A stretch of 64,000 bases of DNA from Bacillaceae bacterium. Its GTDB lineage: Bacteria > Bacillota > Bacilli > Bacillales > Alkalibacillaceae. The translations under genes and the position numbers were made by a program. Shown here in pieces: positions 1 to 9,113 of this stretch. The notes beneath the pieces were generated by a model. That model did no database searches. It was not told where the DNA came from and saw only the letters and a list, made by a program, of their open reading frames with translations. Position 1 is the first letter of the stretch, and each line of letters begins with the position of its first letter. The stretch spans positions 62,001 to 126,000 of the forward strand of contig JACDOD010000010.1 of the NCBI GenBank assembly GCA_017656265.1. The letters are read 5' to 3'.

Positions 1-39
1 GGGGTTAATTTTATGTAAAAATACTGTTAATGACGTGAA

Positions 40-465
40 ATTCCCTTGCCGATTGACCATGTTAATTATATAGAGCAACTGGAGGAAATAACAAAAATTC
101 CAAGGGGATAATCATTTTTTTCAAGGGTATCTCATGTTCGTGGGAAAATTATTCCCCTGATTAATTTAAAGAATTTTTTTATTTTCTCATTCATTCACCC
201 TGGATTCATCCACATCCATAATTGGCATTCGGTAAAATAAAAGTCAGCTGGGGATTGTTGAAGAAAAAGCAAAGGAAATTGTGGATATTTCTCATAACTC
301 TATACTAAACGTATCTAATATAGCTGACTATCAATTCCAGGTAACTAAACAGGAAAATCGTTTAATACTAATTATTCATACGGAAGATTTGCTTAATACA
401 AAGAAATAGTTGACATGCTAGCTCAACTAAATTTAGAAGGAAAACAAAATCAAAGAGAGAATTAG
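40..465 (+). pseudogene. cheW: Decayed cheW (chemotaxis coupling protein) remnant
   Basis: No intact frame exists, but pieces of a CheW-like protein appear in the right order across all three plus frames. Near 49-105 the translation contains IEQLEEITKIP. Near 115-171 it contains FFKGIS followed, after a one-base shift, by HVRGKIIPLINLK. From 236 to 409 it reads GIVEEKAKEIVDIS and ends NRLILIIHTEDLL before a stop. A further frame shift near 400 would extend it through EIVDMLAQLNLEGK to about 465. This is the CheW order of strand motifs, in which GKIIPLINL and NRLIIL-type segments are typical. The start of the gene is probably before the window. It lies directly upstream of a chemoreceptor gene, a normal partner. 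Decay by several indels and stops is seen directly; the family call is by motif memory. Confidence 0.6.
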
Positions 466-478
466 GAGGAAACTATAA

Positions 479-2233
479 ATGAACATAACAAAGTTTACTT
501 TGCAATCTATACGTACAAAGCTTATTATGATTGCCCTAATTTTACTTATCATTCCGTCTGTCACAATAGGAATTATTTCATACAATTCCAGCAAGACCGG
601 ATTAGATGACCTTGGAGCAGTCAACCTTAAAAACAATGTGAAAATGGCAGTAAAACTAATAGAAACATTAAACACAAAAGTTGAAGAAGGCGCTATTAGC
701 CTGGAAGATGCACAGGAAAGAGCAAAGGTTTTGCTTATAGGAGAAAAACAAAATGATGGAACAAGAAAGATAGATCAGTCTATTGACATTGGGGAAAATG
801 GATACTTTTTTATTCTTGATAATCAAGGAATTTTATTAGGCCATCCTTCCATCGAAGGACAAAATCTCTGGGACGAAGAAGATGATCAAGGAAATAAATT
901 TATTCAAGATATTATTAATATAGCAAAAAATGGAGGCTATACCTATTATGAGTGGCCTTTACCTGGTTATCCAGACCAAATTGAACCTAAAATCTCTTAC
1001 TCTGAACAAGATCCCAACTGGGGTTGGGTAATTGCTGCCAGTACATATATGCTGGACTTTAATAAAAAATCCAATGATATTTTTTATACGATTACAATGA
1101 CAATTATAATTTCAATAATAGTTGGCGTATTAGTTATTTGGTTATTCTCTAATTCAATAGCAAAACCTATATCACAGGTAACTAATCAGATGAAAAAAAT
1201 AGCCCATGGGGATCTAAGTCAGGAAGATTTAACAATCCGTACAAAAGATGAAGTCGGACAATTAGCCAATGCCATGAACATAATGAAAAATGGGCTAAAA
1301 GAAATCATTCATAGTGTGTCAAATGCTTCAGATCAGGTCTCAAGCCAGAGTGAAGAGCTCACCCAATCAGCCAATGAAGTTACAGAGGGCAGCGAACAAA
1401 TTGCCTCAACGATGCAGGAATTGTCAGCCGGGGCTGAAACACAGGCCAACAGCGCCACTTCCCTTTCGGAAATGATGAAAAACTTCCTCGAAAAAATTCA
1501 GGAATCCCATGAAAAGGGCGAAACCATTTCTGAGTCTTCCAATGAAGTCGTATCCATGACCCAAGAAGGACAGGCACTGATGACCCAGTCTGTTTTACAA
1601 ATGGAGAAAATCAATCAAATCGTCAATGATGCTGTTGCAAAAGTAAAAGGGCTGGATCAGCAAACCAAAGATATTTCTAAACTTGTTCAAGTGATCGAAG
1701 ATATTGCGGAACAGACAAACTTACTTGCATTAAATGCAGCCATTGAGGCTGCCCGAGCAGGTGAACACGGAAAAGGATTTGCTGTTGTTGCCGATGAAGT
1801 CCGGAAACTGGCAGAGCAAGTTTCAACTTCAATCGGAGAAATAACTAGTATCGTTTCCTCCATTCAAACGGAATCTAAAAATGTGGTAGAATCCCTTGAA
1901 TTCGGCTACAATGAAGTAGAATCTGGTACACAGCAAATCAGACAAACTGGTGAAACATTTGAAAAAATGAACCAATCATTTACTGAAATGGCAGCAAGCA
2001 TTCAGTCAATCTCTGAAAATCTGAAAGACATAAGTGATAATAGTAAAGATATGAACCGCTCCATTGAAGAAGTTGCATCTGTATCAGAAGAGGCTGCTGC
2101 AGGTGTTGAAGAGGCTTCGGCTTCTGTCCAGCAGACCAGCAGTTCAATGGAAGATATCTCAAACAGTGCTGATGAACTGGCTAAACTAGCAGAACACCTC
2201 AACGAACAGGTGAAAAAATTCCAGCTATTATAA
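479..2233 (+). CDS. Methyl-accepting chemotaxis protein with extracellular Cache domain
   Basis: Membrane chemoreceptor of 584 residues that should signal to CheA/CheW. A short N-terminal tail precedes TM1 (about residues 14-35). The extracytoplasmic part (36-198) has an sCache_2-like pattern, with [10 protein letters not shown], a WP near 160 and [10 protein letters not shown] at 181-190. TM2 is about 201-223, followed by HAMP (224-277) and a long helical signalling region. The conserved hairpin tip [19 protein letters not shown] lies at about 411-429. The glutamine/glutamate-rich flanks are candidate methylation sites. The ATG has an AGGAGG about eight bases upstream (464-470). The C-terminus lacks a CheR-binding pentapeptide. 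The ligand cannot be read from sequence. The adjacent cheW is a wreck, so coupling must come from elsewhere in the genome. Confidence 0.93.
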   Translation: MNITKFTLQSIRTKLIMIALILLIIPSVTIGIISYNSSKTGLDDLGAVNLKNNVKMAVKLIETLNTKVEEGAISLEDAQERAKVLLIGEKQNDGTRKIDQSIDIGENGYFFILDNQGILLGHPSIEGQNLWDEEDDQGNKFIQDIINIAKNGGYTYYEWPLPGYPDQIEPKISYSEQDPNWGWVIAASTYMLDFNKKSNDIFYTITMTIIISIIVGVLVIWLFSNSIAKPISQVTNQMKKIAHGDLSQEDLTIRTKDEVGQLANAMNIMKNGLKEIIHSVSNASDQVSSQSEELTQSANEVTEGSEQIASTMQELSAGAETQANSATSLSEMMKNFLEKIQESHEKGETISESSNEVVSMTQEGQALMTQSVLQMEKINQIVNDAVAKVKGLDQQTKDISKLVQVIEDIAEQTNLLALNAAIEAARAGEHGKGFAVVADEVRKLAEQVSTSIGEITSIVSSIQTESKNVVESLEFGYNEVESGTQQIRQTGETFEKMNQSFTEMAASIQSISENLKDISDNSKDMNRSIEEVASVSEEAAAGVEEASASVQQTSSSMEDISNSADELAKLAEHLNEQVKKFQLL

Positions 2234-2278
2234 AAAATAGGTTAATGAAACAAAGTTATGGTTCTCTAGTTGTAATGA

Positions 2279-2431
2279 ACAGGATTACTAAATGCAAAAT
2301 ACGTCCCTTCTCGCATACTCACTCCAGAAGAGGAATTAAAATCAAAAGAGAAGAACGGTCAGTCGGCTGACATTGTATTTCAATCCTCAAGACTGAACAA
2401 CCGAAGACCACTTTTAATTTTTACTCTTTAA
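2279..2431 (+). pseudogene. Unidentified coding remnant (no start codon)
   Basis: A 50-codon open stretch bounded by stops, with no start codon or ribosome site, translates to protein-like sequence including KYVPSRILTPEEELKSKEK and SADIVFQSSRLNN. I do not recognise the family. It may be the tail of a gene lost during the rearrangement that left this chemotaxis locus. The composition looks coding, but chance cannot be excluded. Confidence 0.25.
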
Positions 2432-2524
2432 GCAATTTATCTTTTATTTGACTTTTATACAAATGTATTTATATGATTAAATTACAACGCTACAACAAAA
2501 AATTTTCAGGAATGAACATTCGGG

Positions 2525-2600
2525 AGCACCGATGTTCTATCAATTCCTCTTTTGGAGAGTATTCTCTTAAAGGAAGTGATAGATCGTCGGTGCTTTTTTA
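2525..2600 (+). terminator. Long hairpin with T-tract
   Basis: Arms at 2525-2542 and 2577-2594 (AGCACCGATG... and ...CGTCGGTGCT) pair over about 16 of 18 positions, with a two-base central mismatch. TTTTT follows. The 34-base apical region is long for a simple terminator and could fold further. It would end transcription of whatever once lay at 2279-2431, or of the receptor gene. Confidence 0.55.
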
Positions 2601-2878
2601 TTTTTATGCGAAAGGAGTAGAGGACTTTATAAAATGAACAAGCTTTTTGAAAAGTATGGTTACCCTGACTCTTCAATTAAAATATAATCATTCCCCATCC
2701 GAAAAACGCTAACAAAAAAAAGGAGAGCAAATTCAATTAAGGTGGAACTTTTATGAGGGGGTATCAAATCAACAACCCAAAAAGGGATAGTATAAACTTT
2801 TCTGATGCTGAGGTGTTTGCTGACGGAAATTTAAGATTAATTACCGTTTCTCTTCACCAGATCGTGACATAAAAAAAA
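2601..2878. other. Intergenic stretch with a doubtful 39-codon frame
   Basis: No recognised gene. A small frame at 2753-2872 (+) begins MRGYQINNPKRDS after AAGGTGG. Its stop codon overlaps the A8 target duplication of the neighbouring insertion sequence, so it may be chance. A 17-codon frame from 2635 (MNKLFEKYGYPDSS) is equally doubtful. Confidence 0.2.
2871..2878. repeat. Left 8-bp target-site duplication (A8)
   Basis: Eight A residues abut the left inverted repeat and match the eight A residues at 4268-4275. Confidence 0.7.
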
Positions 2879-2901
2879 GGTTCTAAGTCAAATGTTGGGG
2901 T
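2879..2901. repeat. Left terminal inverted repeat of the ISL3 element
   Basis: Begins GGTTCTAAGTC and ends ATGTTGGGGT. It pairs with the repeat at 4245-4267 at 18 of 23 positions. Confidence 0.85.
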
Positions 2902-2922
2902 GAGCACAAGCTCACTCCTAAT

Positions 2923-4146
2923 TTATGCGACTCGAACATCTATATTTTTATACTGATGGTGTAATAACACCTTTAATTGGAAACGATCAAAACGTTTAAA
3001 GCCAAATGCATTTCGTTTGATGACTTTGGTTTGGTTATTAATTCCCTCAACAAAGCCATTATGTAAGTCAAATCCAAAACTATTCATAATCTCTTTCTGC
3101 CAATTTTGAAACGTCTTGATCGCTCTTTTAAATTCCTTAATACCTGAAGAATTCACAAGATCATAAAATTGATAAAGTCTTTCTTTAATCTCTTTTAAAC
3201 CACTGGGGGCAAGACTTTTGGCGGTTTCAAACCATAAGCGATAGGCTTCTTTTAATTGATACGCTCTTTTTAATTCATCCGATTTTTCTAAGTAGTAATG
3301 TAAGTACCATAACTGCTTTTCCGTTAGATTTTCATAATGTTTATAAAACACATGGCGCATTCGCTTACACTTCTTACGATCGTAATCATCAAAAGCATTC
3401 TGCTCCTTCCTTCTCACTCTCTCTAAAGCCCAATAGATATACCGACAAAAATGAAATCGGTCCGCTACTACTATAGGACGGCCCAATGCTTGATCTACAG
3501 CTGATTTAAAGGAAGGACTCATATCCATGACCACCACTTTTACATTAGCCCCATGTTCTCTTAAATAAGCCACCAAGGTATCTTTTTTACGATCTTTCAG
3601 GATCTCTAATGGTTTTCTATGAATGGGATCTGCAATGACCGTTTGATACTTTTCACCACCAGCATCCCCTTTGTATTCATCAATCGCAATAACTTCAGGT
3701 AACTGATTAGTCTCCTTTAACATGGAAGAACTAATCTTATCAAAATGGCGCATAACGGTCGTTGGCGAAGTGCCAAAGCGAGAAGCCACATCCTTAAAGT
3801 TCTTGCCATGAATTAACTCAATCCCTATTGACTGGTTAAACTCCACAGACTGCCTTTGATAGCGTTCCACAATTGAGTTTTCTTCGTAGAAACGTTTCCC
3901 GCAATCTTTGTTTTTACATACATATCGTCGTTTTCGATAAAAGATGGCCGTTCTTCTACTAAATATTTGGGTATGCTTAATTTTCTGAACTCGATAATCA
4001 TGTACGCAATCTGTGGTTTGTCCACACCTGGGACAACGATGAGGCACTCTCTCCAACTCCACATGGAGTTGATAGTACCCATCTTTCTCCAAAGATTTTG
4101 TAATGATAAACTCTTCTAATCCTGGTAAAGACATGTTAGAATTCAA
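2923..4146 (-). CDS. ISL3-family transposase
   Basis: DDE transposase of 407 residues, full length for ISL3. The N-terminal zinc-binding region has Cys38-x2-Cys41 and Cys77-x4-Cys82, followed by a helix-turn-helix-like region (about 115-140, NFKDVASRFGTSPTTVMRHF). The catalytic core has Asp156 in AIDEYKG, Asp208 in VVMDMS and probably Glu367 in GFVEGINNQTK. The start is TTG at 4146, because AAGGAG lies about ten bases upstream. The in-frame ATG at 4134 is too far from it. The frame is intact, so the enzyme is probably functional. It is the only gene in the element. Confidence 0.95.
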   Translation of the reverse strand: MNSNMSLPGLEEFIITKSLEKDGYYQLHVELERVPHRCPRCGQTTDCVHDYRVQKIKHTQIFSRRTAIFYRKRRYVCKNKDCGKRFYEENSIVERYQRQSVEFNQSIGIELIHGKNFKDVASRFGTSPTTVMRHFDKISSSMLKETNQLPEVIAIDEYKGDAGGEKYQTVIADPIHRKPLEILKDRKKDTLVAYLREHGANVKVVVMDMSPSFKSAVDQALGRPIVVADRFHFCRYIYWALERVRRKEQNAFDDYDRKKCKRMRHVFYKHYENLTEKQLWYLHYYLEKSDELKRAYQLKEAYRLWFETAKSLAPSGLKEIKERLYQFYDLVNSSGIKEFKRAIKTFQNWQKEIMNSFGFDLHNGFVEGINNQTKVIKRNAFGFKRFDRFQLKVLLHHQYKNIDVRVA

Positions 4147-4244
4147 CTACACGCAACTCCTTTTTGTTATTTGTTTATTGGGTCTAAACATAGTCTAACA
4201 AAATTAGGAGTTTGCGTGTTTTATTTTTTCAGAATTTTTTCTGT

Positions 4245-4267
4245 ACCCCAACATATATTTTAGAGCC
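4245..4267. repeat. Right terminal inverted repeat of the ISL3 element
   Basis: On the minus strand it reads GGCTCTAAAATATATG then TTGGGGT. The A8 duplication at 4268-4275 follows. Confidence 0.85.
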
Positions 4268-4302
4268 AAAAAAAAGCAGGAAACCGTTTAGGAAACCTGC
4301 TT
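4268..4302 (-). terminator. Terminator of the SDR gene, interrupted by the insertion sequence
   Basis: Read on minus, the stem AAGCAGG (4296-4302) pairs with CCTGCTT (4274-4280) and is followed by T8, a classical intrinsic terminator for the gene ending at 4375. The ISL3 element begins exactly after these T residues and has duplicated them. Confidence 0.75.
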
Positions 4303-4374
4303 CTCCTTTTCGCACAATCTGCGATACGCACCCCGCGTGGCTTCACAGACTACAAGGATGTAGTGGTGTTTACC

Positions 4375-5322
4375 TTAATACTTCTTTTGTTTTTCAATCC
4401 ATTCATTAACGACTTGCGGAATACCTTCACGATAAGTAGGATACTCAAATACAAACCCTGCCGCCTTAAGTTTTTCATTACTAAAATTAGTATGGGCGGT
4501 CGCATATTCGGTCAACACCGGACCTAATAATATATTGCAAAGCCAACGGGGGACTTCACGAGTTCGGACAGTTTTTTGCATCACATCACCTATCAAATTC
4601 CGGAAATCATGGCTAGGAATTGGCAGGTCATCCACTAAAATATAACGTTCACCGTCCATTCCATTTGTGAGAAGATGAATAATGGCTCGACCACAATCAT
4701 CAATGTGAATCGGCGAAAACATGGGGTTATATCCTTTTAATCCTGTTACAGGTTTGCCTTGATAAATAGGATTTAAAAAAAGTTGCTGCATCCATGAATC
4801 GGGGCCATATACTTGTCCTGGAAAAGCAGTAACAATGGGTAAACCCTTCGAGATATAATTTGAAAGCAATTTAACCGATGGAGCAATATAAGGTCCCCAT
4901 CCTTTGGGTTCGTTCGTATCTTCTTCCTTCTTAGGTGTACCGTTCCCCGTGTCACCATAATAACTTGTTCCCGCAATATAAATGATTTTTTTGATAGGAC
5001 TACTGATAAAAGCATCAAGGAATTTTTTCGTCATTTCTTCATGTCCTTTTTGAAACGCCAAAGCTATTTTCCTTGTTACTTTTTTCCCCCAAGTTGGAGG
5101 TGAGGCTAGAAACACGGCATACTCAACCGATTTTGCAACCTCTTGCCACTCACCCTTTTCCAAAAGGTCTCCGATGACCACTTCAATGTTTTTTTTACGT
5201 AGTACTTCTGCCTTTTCCTCGGATCGGGTTAGTACAACTGGGGTTAATCCTGAATCCAAAGCTGCTTTAACCGTTGCCGTTCCAATATATCCAGTTCCTC
5301 CAGCAATAAGAACTTTACTCAT
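4375..5322 (-). CDS. NAD(P)-dependent epimerase/dehydratase-like SDR protein
   Basis: Extended short-chain dehydrogenase of 315 residues. The Rossmann dinucleotide motif GGTGYIG is at 8-14 and a second strand contains VVIGDL. Later segments IIYIAGTSYYGD and GQVYGPDSW are in the places where extended SDR enzymes carry catalytic and substrate residues. The canonical YxxxK spacing is not obvious, so it could be an atypical reductase or an NmrA-like sensor. It is the last gene of a minus-strand run with an acyltransferase and a PEP dikinase-like gene, with a 35-base gap to the acyltransferase, so probably one operon. The substrate is unknown. Confidence 0.8.
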   Translation of the reverse strand: MSKVLIAGGTGYIGTATVKAALDSGLTPVVLTRSEEKAEVLRKKNIEVVIGDLLEKGEWQEVAKSVEYAVFLASPPTWGKKVTRKIALAFQKGHEEMTKKFLDAFISSPIKKIIYIAGTSYYGDTGNGTPKKEEDTNEPKGWGPYIAPSVKLLSNYISKGLPIVTAFPGQVYGPDSWMQQLFLNPIYQGKPVTGLKGYNPMFSPIHIDDCGRAIIHLLTNGMDGERYILVDDLPIPSHDFRNLIGDVMQKTVRTREVPRWLCNILLGPVLTEYATAHTNFSNEKLKAAGFVFEYPTYREGIPQVVNEWIEKQKKY

Positions 5323-5357
5323 GTCTAATCACCCTTTCTATTCTAACGTTCCTAATC

Positions 5358-6326
5358 TTAAGCTTTCATTAGTTGATACAGTTTCATGAACCATGTTTTT
5401 TTGATGCCCGTAAAGGTACATTTTCCACTTTTAATATAATCAAGAAACATGATTGTTTCATCGCTTTTATGTGTAAACTCGTCTAAACATTGTAAGATGA
5501 TTGCCCATTCTTCTGATACACCATATTCTCCAGACCACCGCTTGTGAGCTTTTTCTTGCCAGCTGTATGCTTCTGGATAGGGCAATTCACTAGTAAAGGA
5601 ACCACCTAAATTATTGATCTTGTCTAGTATTTTTTCTTTTCGTTCTCGTTGGGTAATAGAATGTAATTCACTAGCATAAATTGGATTGCCTACCCAAACA
5701 TCTTGTTTGCCGAATCCGTATGGAAACTCATATTTTTCATTCTTATCTATGACTGGTAATCCCTTTAAAAACCGAACGGGTGTAATGGGTATATCTTTTT
5801 TTATGGCTAAATCTATAATAGAGGAGCTAATGATTTGAACGGGTTTCCCTGTGGATGTCGCCCTTGTTCCTTCAACATGGATCAAAGCAGAATAATTTGA
5901 AGTTTCCATTTTATGAAATAAGTTTCTTAGTGCCTTTAGAGCAGAACGAGGATTCTCACGATCTATTAATTCCATGGGTTGATCCCAACAAGCCCCCGGA
6001 TAACGGAATGCCATCCCCATCAATTTGCCAATCCATGAACCACGATGCTCTTTTTTTGCTAACCCTACAACTGATTCCTTTTGAATTCCACCCATCAGAT
6101 AAATAAAAAGGGGGGATTCAATCGCTGTTTGGTGATTGGCAACAAACAACTTAGGTTGATGAAAATCTTCATTAAAAATTTCCTGGTCCATGATATTGAA
6201 ATCTCCTATAAAACGACGACTCATAGCTTCATAGATATCCAGGACAATCCAATTTTCAACTCCGGCTTCATGATCCCAAAATGACCGAATAGCCTTTAAA
6301 TCTTTCATTGATAGTACGTTTGACAT
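5358..6326 (-). CDS. PlsC-like 1-acyl-glycerol-3-phosphate acyltransferase family protein
   Basis: 322 residues with the two hallmark acyltransferase motifs: His65-x4-Glu70 in ANHQTAIESP (most PlsC proteins have Asp in that place) and EGTR at 152-155. There is no clear N-terminal membrane anchor, and the protein is longer than typical PlsC (about 240). It may therefore be a divergent acyltransferase with an extra C-terminal part. AGGAGG sits at good spacing before the ATG. It lies between the SDR gene and the PEP dikinase-like gene with short gaps. With CdsA-like and PssA-like genes encoded divergently nearby, a role in making or remodelling a glycerophospholipid is a reasonable inference. 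Confidence 0.85.
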   Translation of the reverse strand: MSNVLSMKDLKAIRSFWDHEAGVENWIVLDIYEAMSRRFIGDFNIMDQEIFNEDFHQPKLFVANHQTAIESPLFIYLMGGIQKESVVGLAKKEHRGSWIGKLMGMAFRYPGACWDQPMELIDRENPRSALKALRNLFHKMETSNYSALIHVEGTRATSTGKPVQIISSSIIDLAIKKDIPITPVRFLKGLPVIDKNEKYEFPYGFGKQDVWVGNPIYASELHSITQRERKEKILDKINNLGGSFTSELPYPEAYSWQEKAHKRWSGEYGVSEEWAIILQCLDEFTHKSDETIMFLDYIKSGKCTFTGIKKTWFMKLYQLMKA

Positions 6327-6342
6327 ATTACGTCCTCCTCAT

Positions 6343-8928
6343 TCATGCATCTGGTTTCGCTTCCACAATGCCTTTATTTCCATCCACTGTTACTAGTTGC
6401 CCATCCTTCAGCAATTCTGTAGCATTACCTGTTGCAACTACGCCAGGAATACGGTATTCACGGGCTATAATGGCAGAATGGGAAAGGATGCCGCCTGAGT
6501 CAGTGATCAGTGCTCCTATGATGGGAAACAGTATGGACCAGGACGGTGATGTGATTTGGCATACAAGAACATCACCCGGCTCAATCTTACTAAATTCAGA
6601 TTCATTATGAATTATGCGAACTTTTCCAGTGTAACGGCCCGATGATACAGCGATACCTTCAATACGGGTTGCATCCTTTTGAACACGGCTGCTTTCTCTA
6701 GCAGCAAACGTTTTTTCAATTGTCCAGAATGTGGCTTTCGCTGCATCCTGAACCTCTTTAGGAAAAGCCTCCATAGCTGGTGGGGGCGGGGGTGGAGTTC
6801 CATAACTAGCTGGTCCGGGATGAGCAAGCGCCCAATTTCGTTGACCTTTCCTCTTCTCTATCACTGTTTTAATGTTTAAATTATCATTTTCAATGGCATC
6901 TAGGGCTTCATTGAATTCTAAGAAAAACACATCATCAACACTAGTTAAGTCTCCCCTTACCATCAAACGGCGGCCTACTTCCAAAAATGCATAACGGAGA
7001 ATGGCAAGCGGTGTGTCGCGATCATAAAAACCGTGTTCCTCTCGTAATGGATAAGCTTTTTGTGCCCGAGACAATATCCTTTTGAAACGAGCTCTCTCAT
7101 CCGGAGACTTATGTTTTAATATTTGATCAACTTGATTAAGCTGGTCTTTACGTTGTTCCATTAAGTATGTTTCATCCTGATCAGGATGATATTGAACTTG
7201 TAATTGATTCCTTAATAAACCTAAAATCGTATTTGGTGTTTCTGCAATAGTAGGAAAAGCCAATTCATGTTTAATCGAACGTTGTCCAAACTCCTTCAGA
7301 TAATTCGAGAATTTTTCATAAAACTCTGGATGATCATGCTTTAGTTCTGTTATAGCAACTCCTTGTTTGATCTTTTGCTTCAACTCCGGTTGTGTTTGAA
7401 CATATTCTGCAAGCTTTGCAAGCTCCCGAGATGGAGCACTCGACATTTGAGATAAACCACTTAACAATAACATCATTTGTTCTTCATCCCAATTCAGAAC
7501 TTCTTTACATGAAAAAGCAAATTCAGCAAGGATGTTTTGTATCGCTCCATTAAGTTTCATATGTAGTTCTAAACTATATTCAAGAAAGTCATATGCTTTC
7601 CCAAGGTGTTTGACAAGTTCATGGTCTGTTAAGCTAGTTAACTTAATTTCATTGAGTTGATTGGCTTGATCAACCAGTGTCTTCTTCCAATTAAACTCCC
7701 AGGCATCTAGCCACTGCCCAACTAAATCCTCGCGAACAGCCTTTAATGATCCTGCAATGCGATTTCTCAGTTGAGGAACGATACGAATCAACAGGGGTAA
7801 GAGCCATTTAGGTGGAGCTTTTCTACCTTTTCCTCCAAGAGGAACTGTACGTTGGTAGATCCAGCCCCCTATTTCCCTTTGTTCCAAACCTTCAATCATT
7901 TCGGCCTTCTCCTCACACACTATTCGAAAAGCGCGATTAACCACCGGCGTGAAGGTAGTTCTTGTTGCAGGCATTAAGGGATCTGGGAAATGGGACTCCT
8001 CTCGTTCCCAATAACCCTCAGGCACATCAATTGGAATGGGTATCATTACTGGATTATTTTCTTCTGTCTCATTTTTTAATGTGGTGATTGGGCGTGCCTG
8101 GAGTATATAGATCATGCTTTTCCTTATGGCCCACTCAATATCTTGAGGTGTTTGATAATAGGACTCTATTTGTCGTGCAAGAGCTGCGATTTTCTTTACT
8201 TGACCTTCATTAAGAGCTTTTTCTGGTAACTTTTTAGCAATAGCTTGATCTTCTGTTACGATCCATTCATCCGGGATAGCTTCACCAGATACCAATCGTT
8301 CACCAATACCCTTCACAGCATTAACAATCACTTCATCCTGGTTGTGTGTAACTGGATTTGCCGTAAAAACTACGCCAGCTGAATCAGCTGATATAAGGGG
8401 TTGGATGATAACGCCCATTCCACCAGCTAACACTTCCTTGTCATCAAGATACGTTAAAATGTGTGGACTAAAAGCCGATGCCCAGCATTTTTTCACTGCT
8501 TCTATGATTGAATTTAATCCTTTTACATTTAAAAAAGTATCGTATTGTCCTGCAAAGGAAGCTCCTTCTAGATCCTCAGCCGTTCCAGAAGAACGTACAG
8601 CAAATGTTGTCTCTTCAAATGCATCTAATGCTATCTTTAAATCCTCTTTTAAAAGACGGTCAATGGAAGTTGCCATAATGGCATTTTGTAGCGCTTTCCC
8701 TTTGAGATTATTTTCTTGATTTAAAACCTCGTTAATATGATGTGCAAAGTAGGAAGTTGGTACAACAATGGCGTCAGGCACTTGAAACCCAGCCTGCTTT
8801 AAAACAGCTAAGTTAGCCGCTTTCACTCCAACCTGATCTACTTTAGTTGCCGTTTTTTCCTTTATGGATAGAATGCTGGTTTTTCTATTTATTTTGTTTG
8901 CTTTTCTTTCGAAATAAGTGTTTTCCAT
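6343..8928 (-). CDS. PEP synthase / rifampin phosphotransferase-like dikinase
   Basis: 861 residues with the three-part layout of PEP synthases and rifampin phosphotransferases. An N-terminal ATP-binding PPDK domain (about 20-310) has VGVKAANLAVLKQAGFQVP, TFAVRSSGTAEDLEGASFAG and the closing IYILQARPITTL. A long helical middle region spans about 320-770. A C-terminal swivelling phosphohistidine domain has TDSGGILSHSAIIAREY, with His817 as the likely phosphate carrier. Length and layout fit antibiotic phosphotransferases better than classical PpsA (about 800 residues and a PEP-binding TIM barrel, not seen here). The true acceptor is unknown. The start is taken at 8928 because GAGGAG is eight bases upstream; an earlier ATG at 8946 lies before it. 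Confidence 0.85.
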   Translation of the reverse strand: MENTYFERKANKINRKTSILSIKEKTATKVDQVGVKAANLAVLKQAGFQVPDAIVVPTSYFAHHINEVLNQENNLKGKALQNAIMATSIDRLLKEDLKIALDAFEETTFAVRSSGTAEDLEGASFAGQYDTFLNVKGLNSIIEAVKKCWASAFSPHILTYLDDKEVLAGGMGVIIQPLISADSAGVVFTANPVTHNQDEVIVNAVKGIGERLVSGEAIPDEWIVTEDQAIAKKLPEKALNEGQVKKIAALARQIESYYQTPQDIEWAIRKSMIYILQARPITTLKNETEENNPVMIPIPIDVPEGYWEREESHFPDPLMPATRTTFTPVVNRAFRIVCEEKAEMIEGLEQREIGGWIYQRTVPLGGKGRKAPPKWLLPLLIRIVPQLRNRIAGSLKAVREDLVGQWLDAWEFNWKKTLVDQANQLNEIKLTSLTDHELVKHLGKAYDFLEYSLELHMKLNGAIQNILAEFAFSCKEVLNWDEEQMMLLLSGLSQMSSAPSRELAKLAEYVQTQPELKQKIKQGVAITELKHDHPEFYEKFSNYLKEFGQRSIKHELAFPTIAETPNTILGLLRNQLQVQYHPDQDETYLMEQRKDQLNQVDQILKHKSPDERARFKRILSRAQKAYPLREEHGFYDRDTPLAILRYAFLEVGRRLMVRGDLTSVDDVFFLEFNEALDAIENDNLNIKTVIEKRKGQRNWALAHPGPASYGTPPPPPPAMEAFPKEVQDAAKATFWTIEKTFAARESSRVQKDATRIEGIAVSSGRYTGKVRIIHNESEFSKIEPGDVLVCQITSPSWSILFPIIGALITDSGGILSHSAIIAREYRIPGVVATGNATELLKDGQLVTVDGNKGIVEAKPDA

Positions 8929-9113
8929 CCTTATTTCTCCTCGCATAGTATTTTTAGAAACTTCTTTTCGAAGAATTTCCAGTTATGATGTGGATTCTAG
9001 GGGACGAAGTAATTAATGGGGGCTGGGTTTCTTTAGGGATGTCCATTCTCCGAACTCTAAACGTTTTTTCACAAAAATAATTCCCAATTTCCATGGATCA
9101 GGGCATTGACATA

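Larger units (their letters stand above)
2879..4267 (-). mobile_element. Complete ISL3-family insertion sequence, 1389 bp
   Basis: The element is bounded by imperfect inverted repeats that share GGyTCTAA and ATGTTGGGGT and match at 18 of the outer 23 positions (2879-2901; reverse complement of 4245-4267). It is flanked by identical eight-base direct repeats, AAAAAAAA (2871-2878 and 4268-4275). Eight-base duplications at AT-rich targets are typical of ISL3 elements. It carries one intact transposase on the minus strand. The preserved ends, target duplication and open frame suggest a recent, possibly active insertion. The target was the poly-T tract of a terminator (see 4268-4302). Confidence 0.93.
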
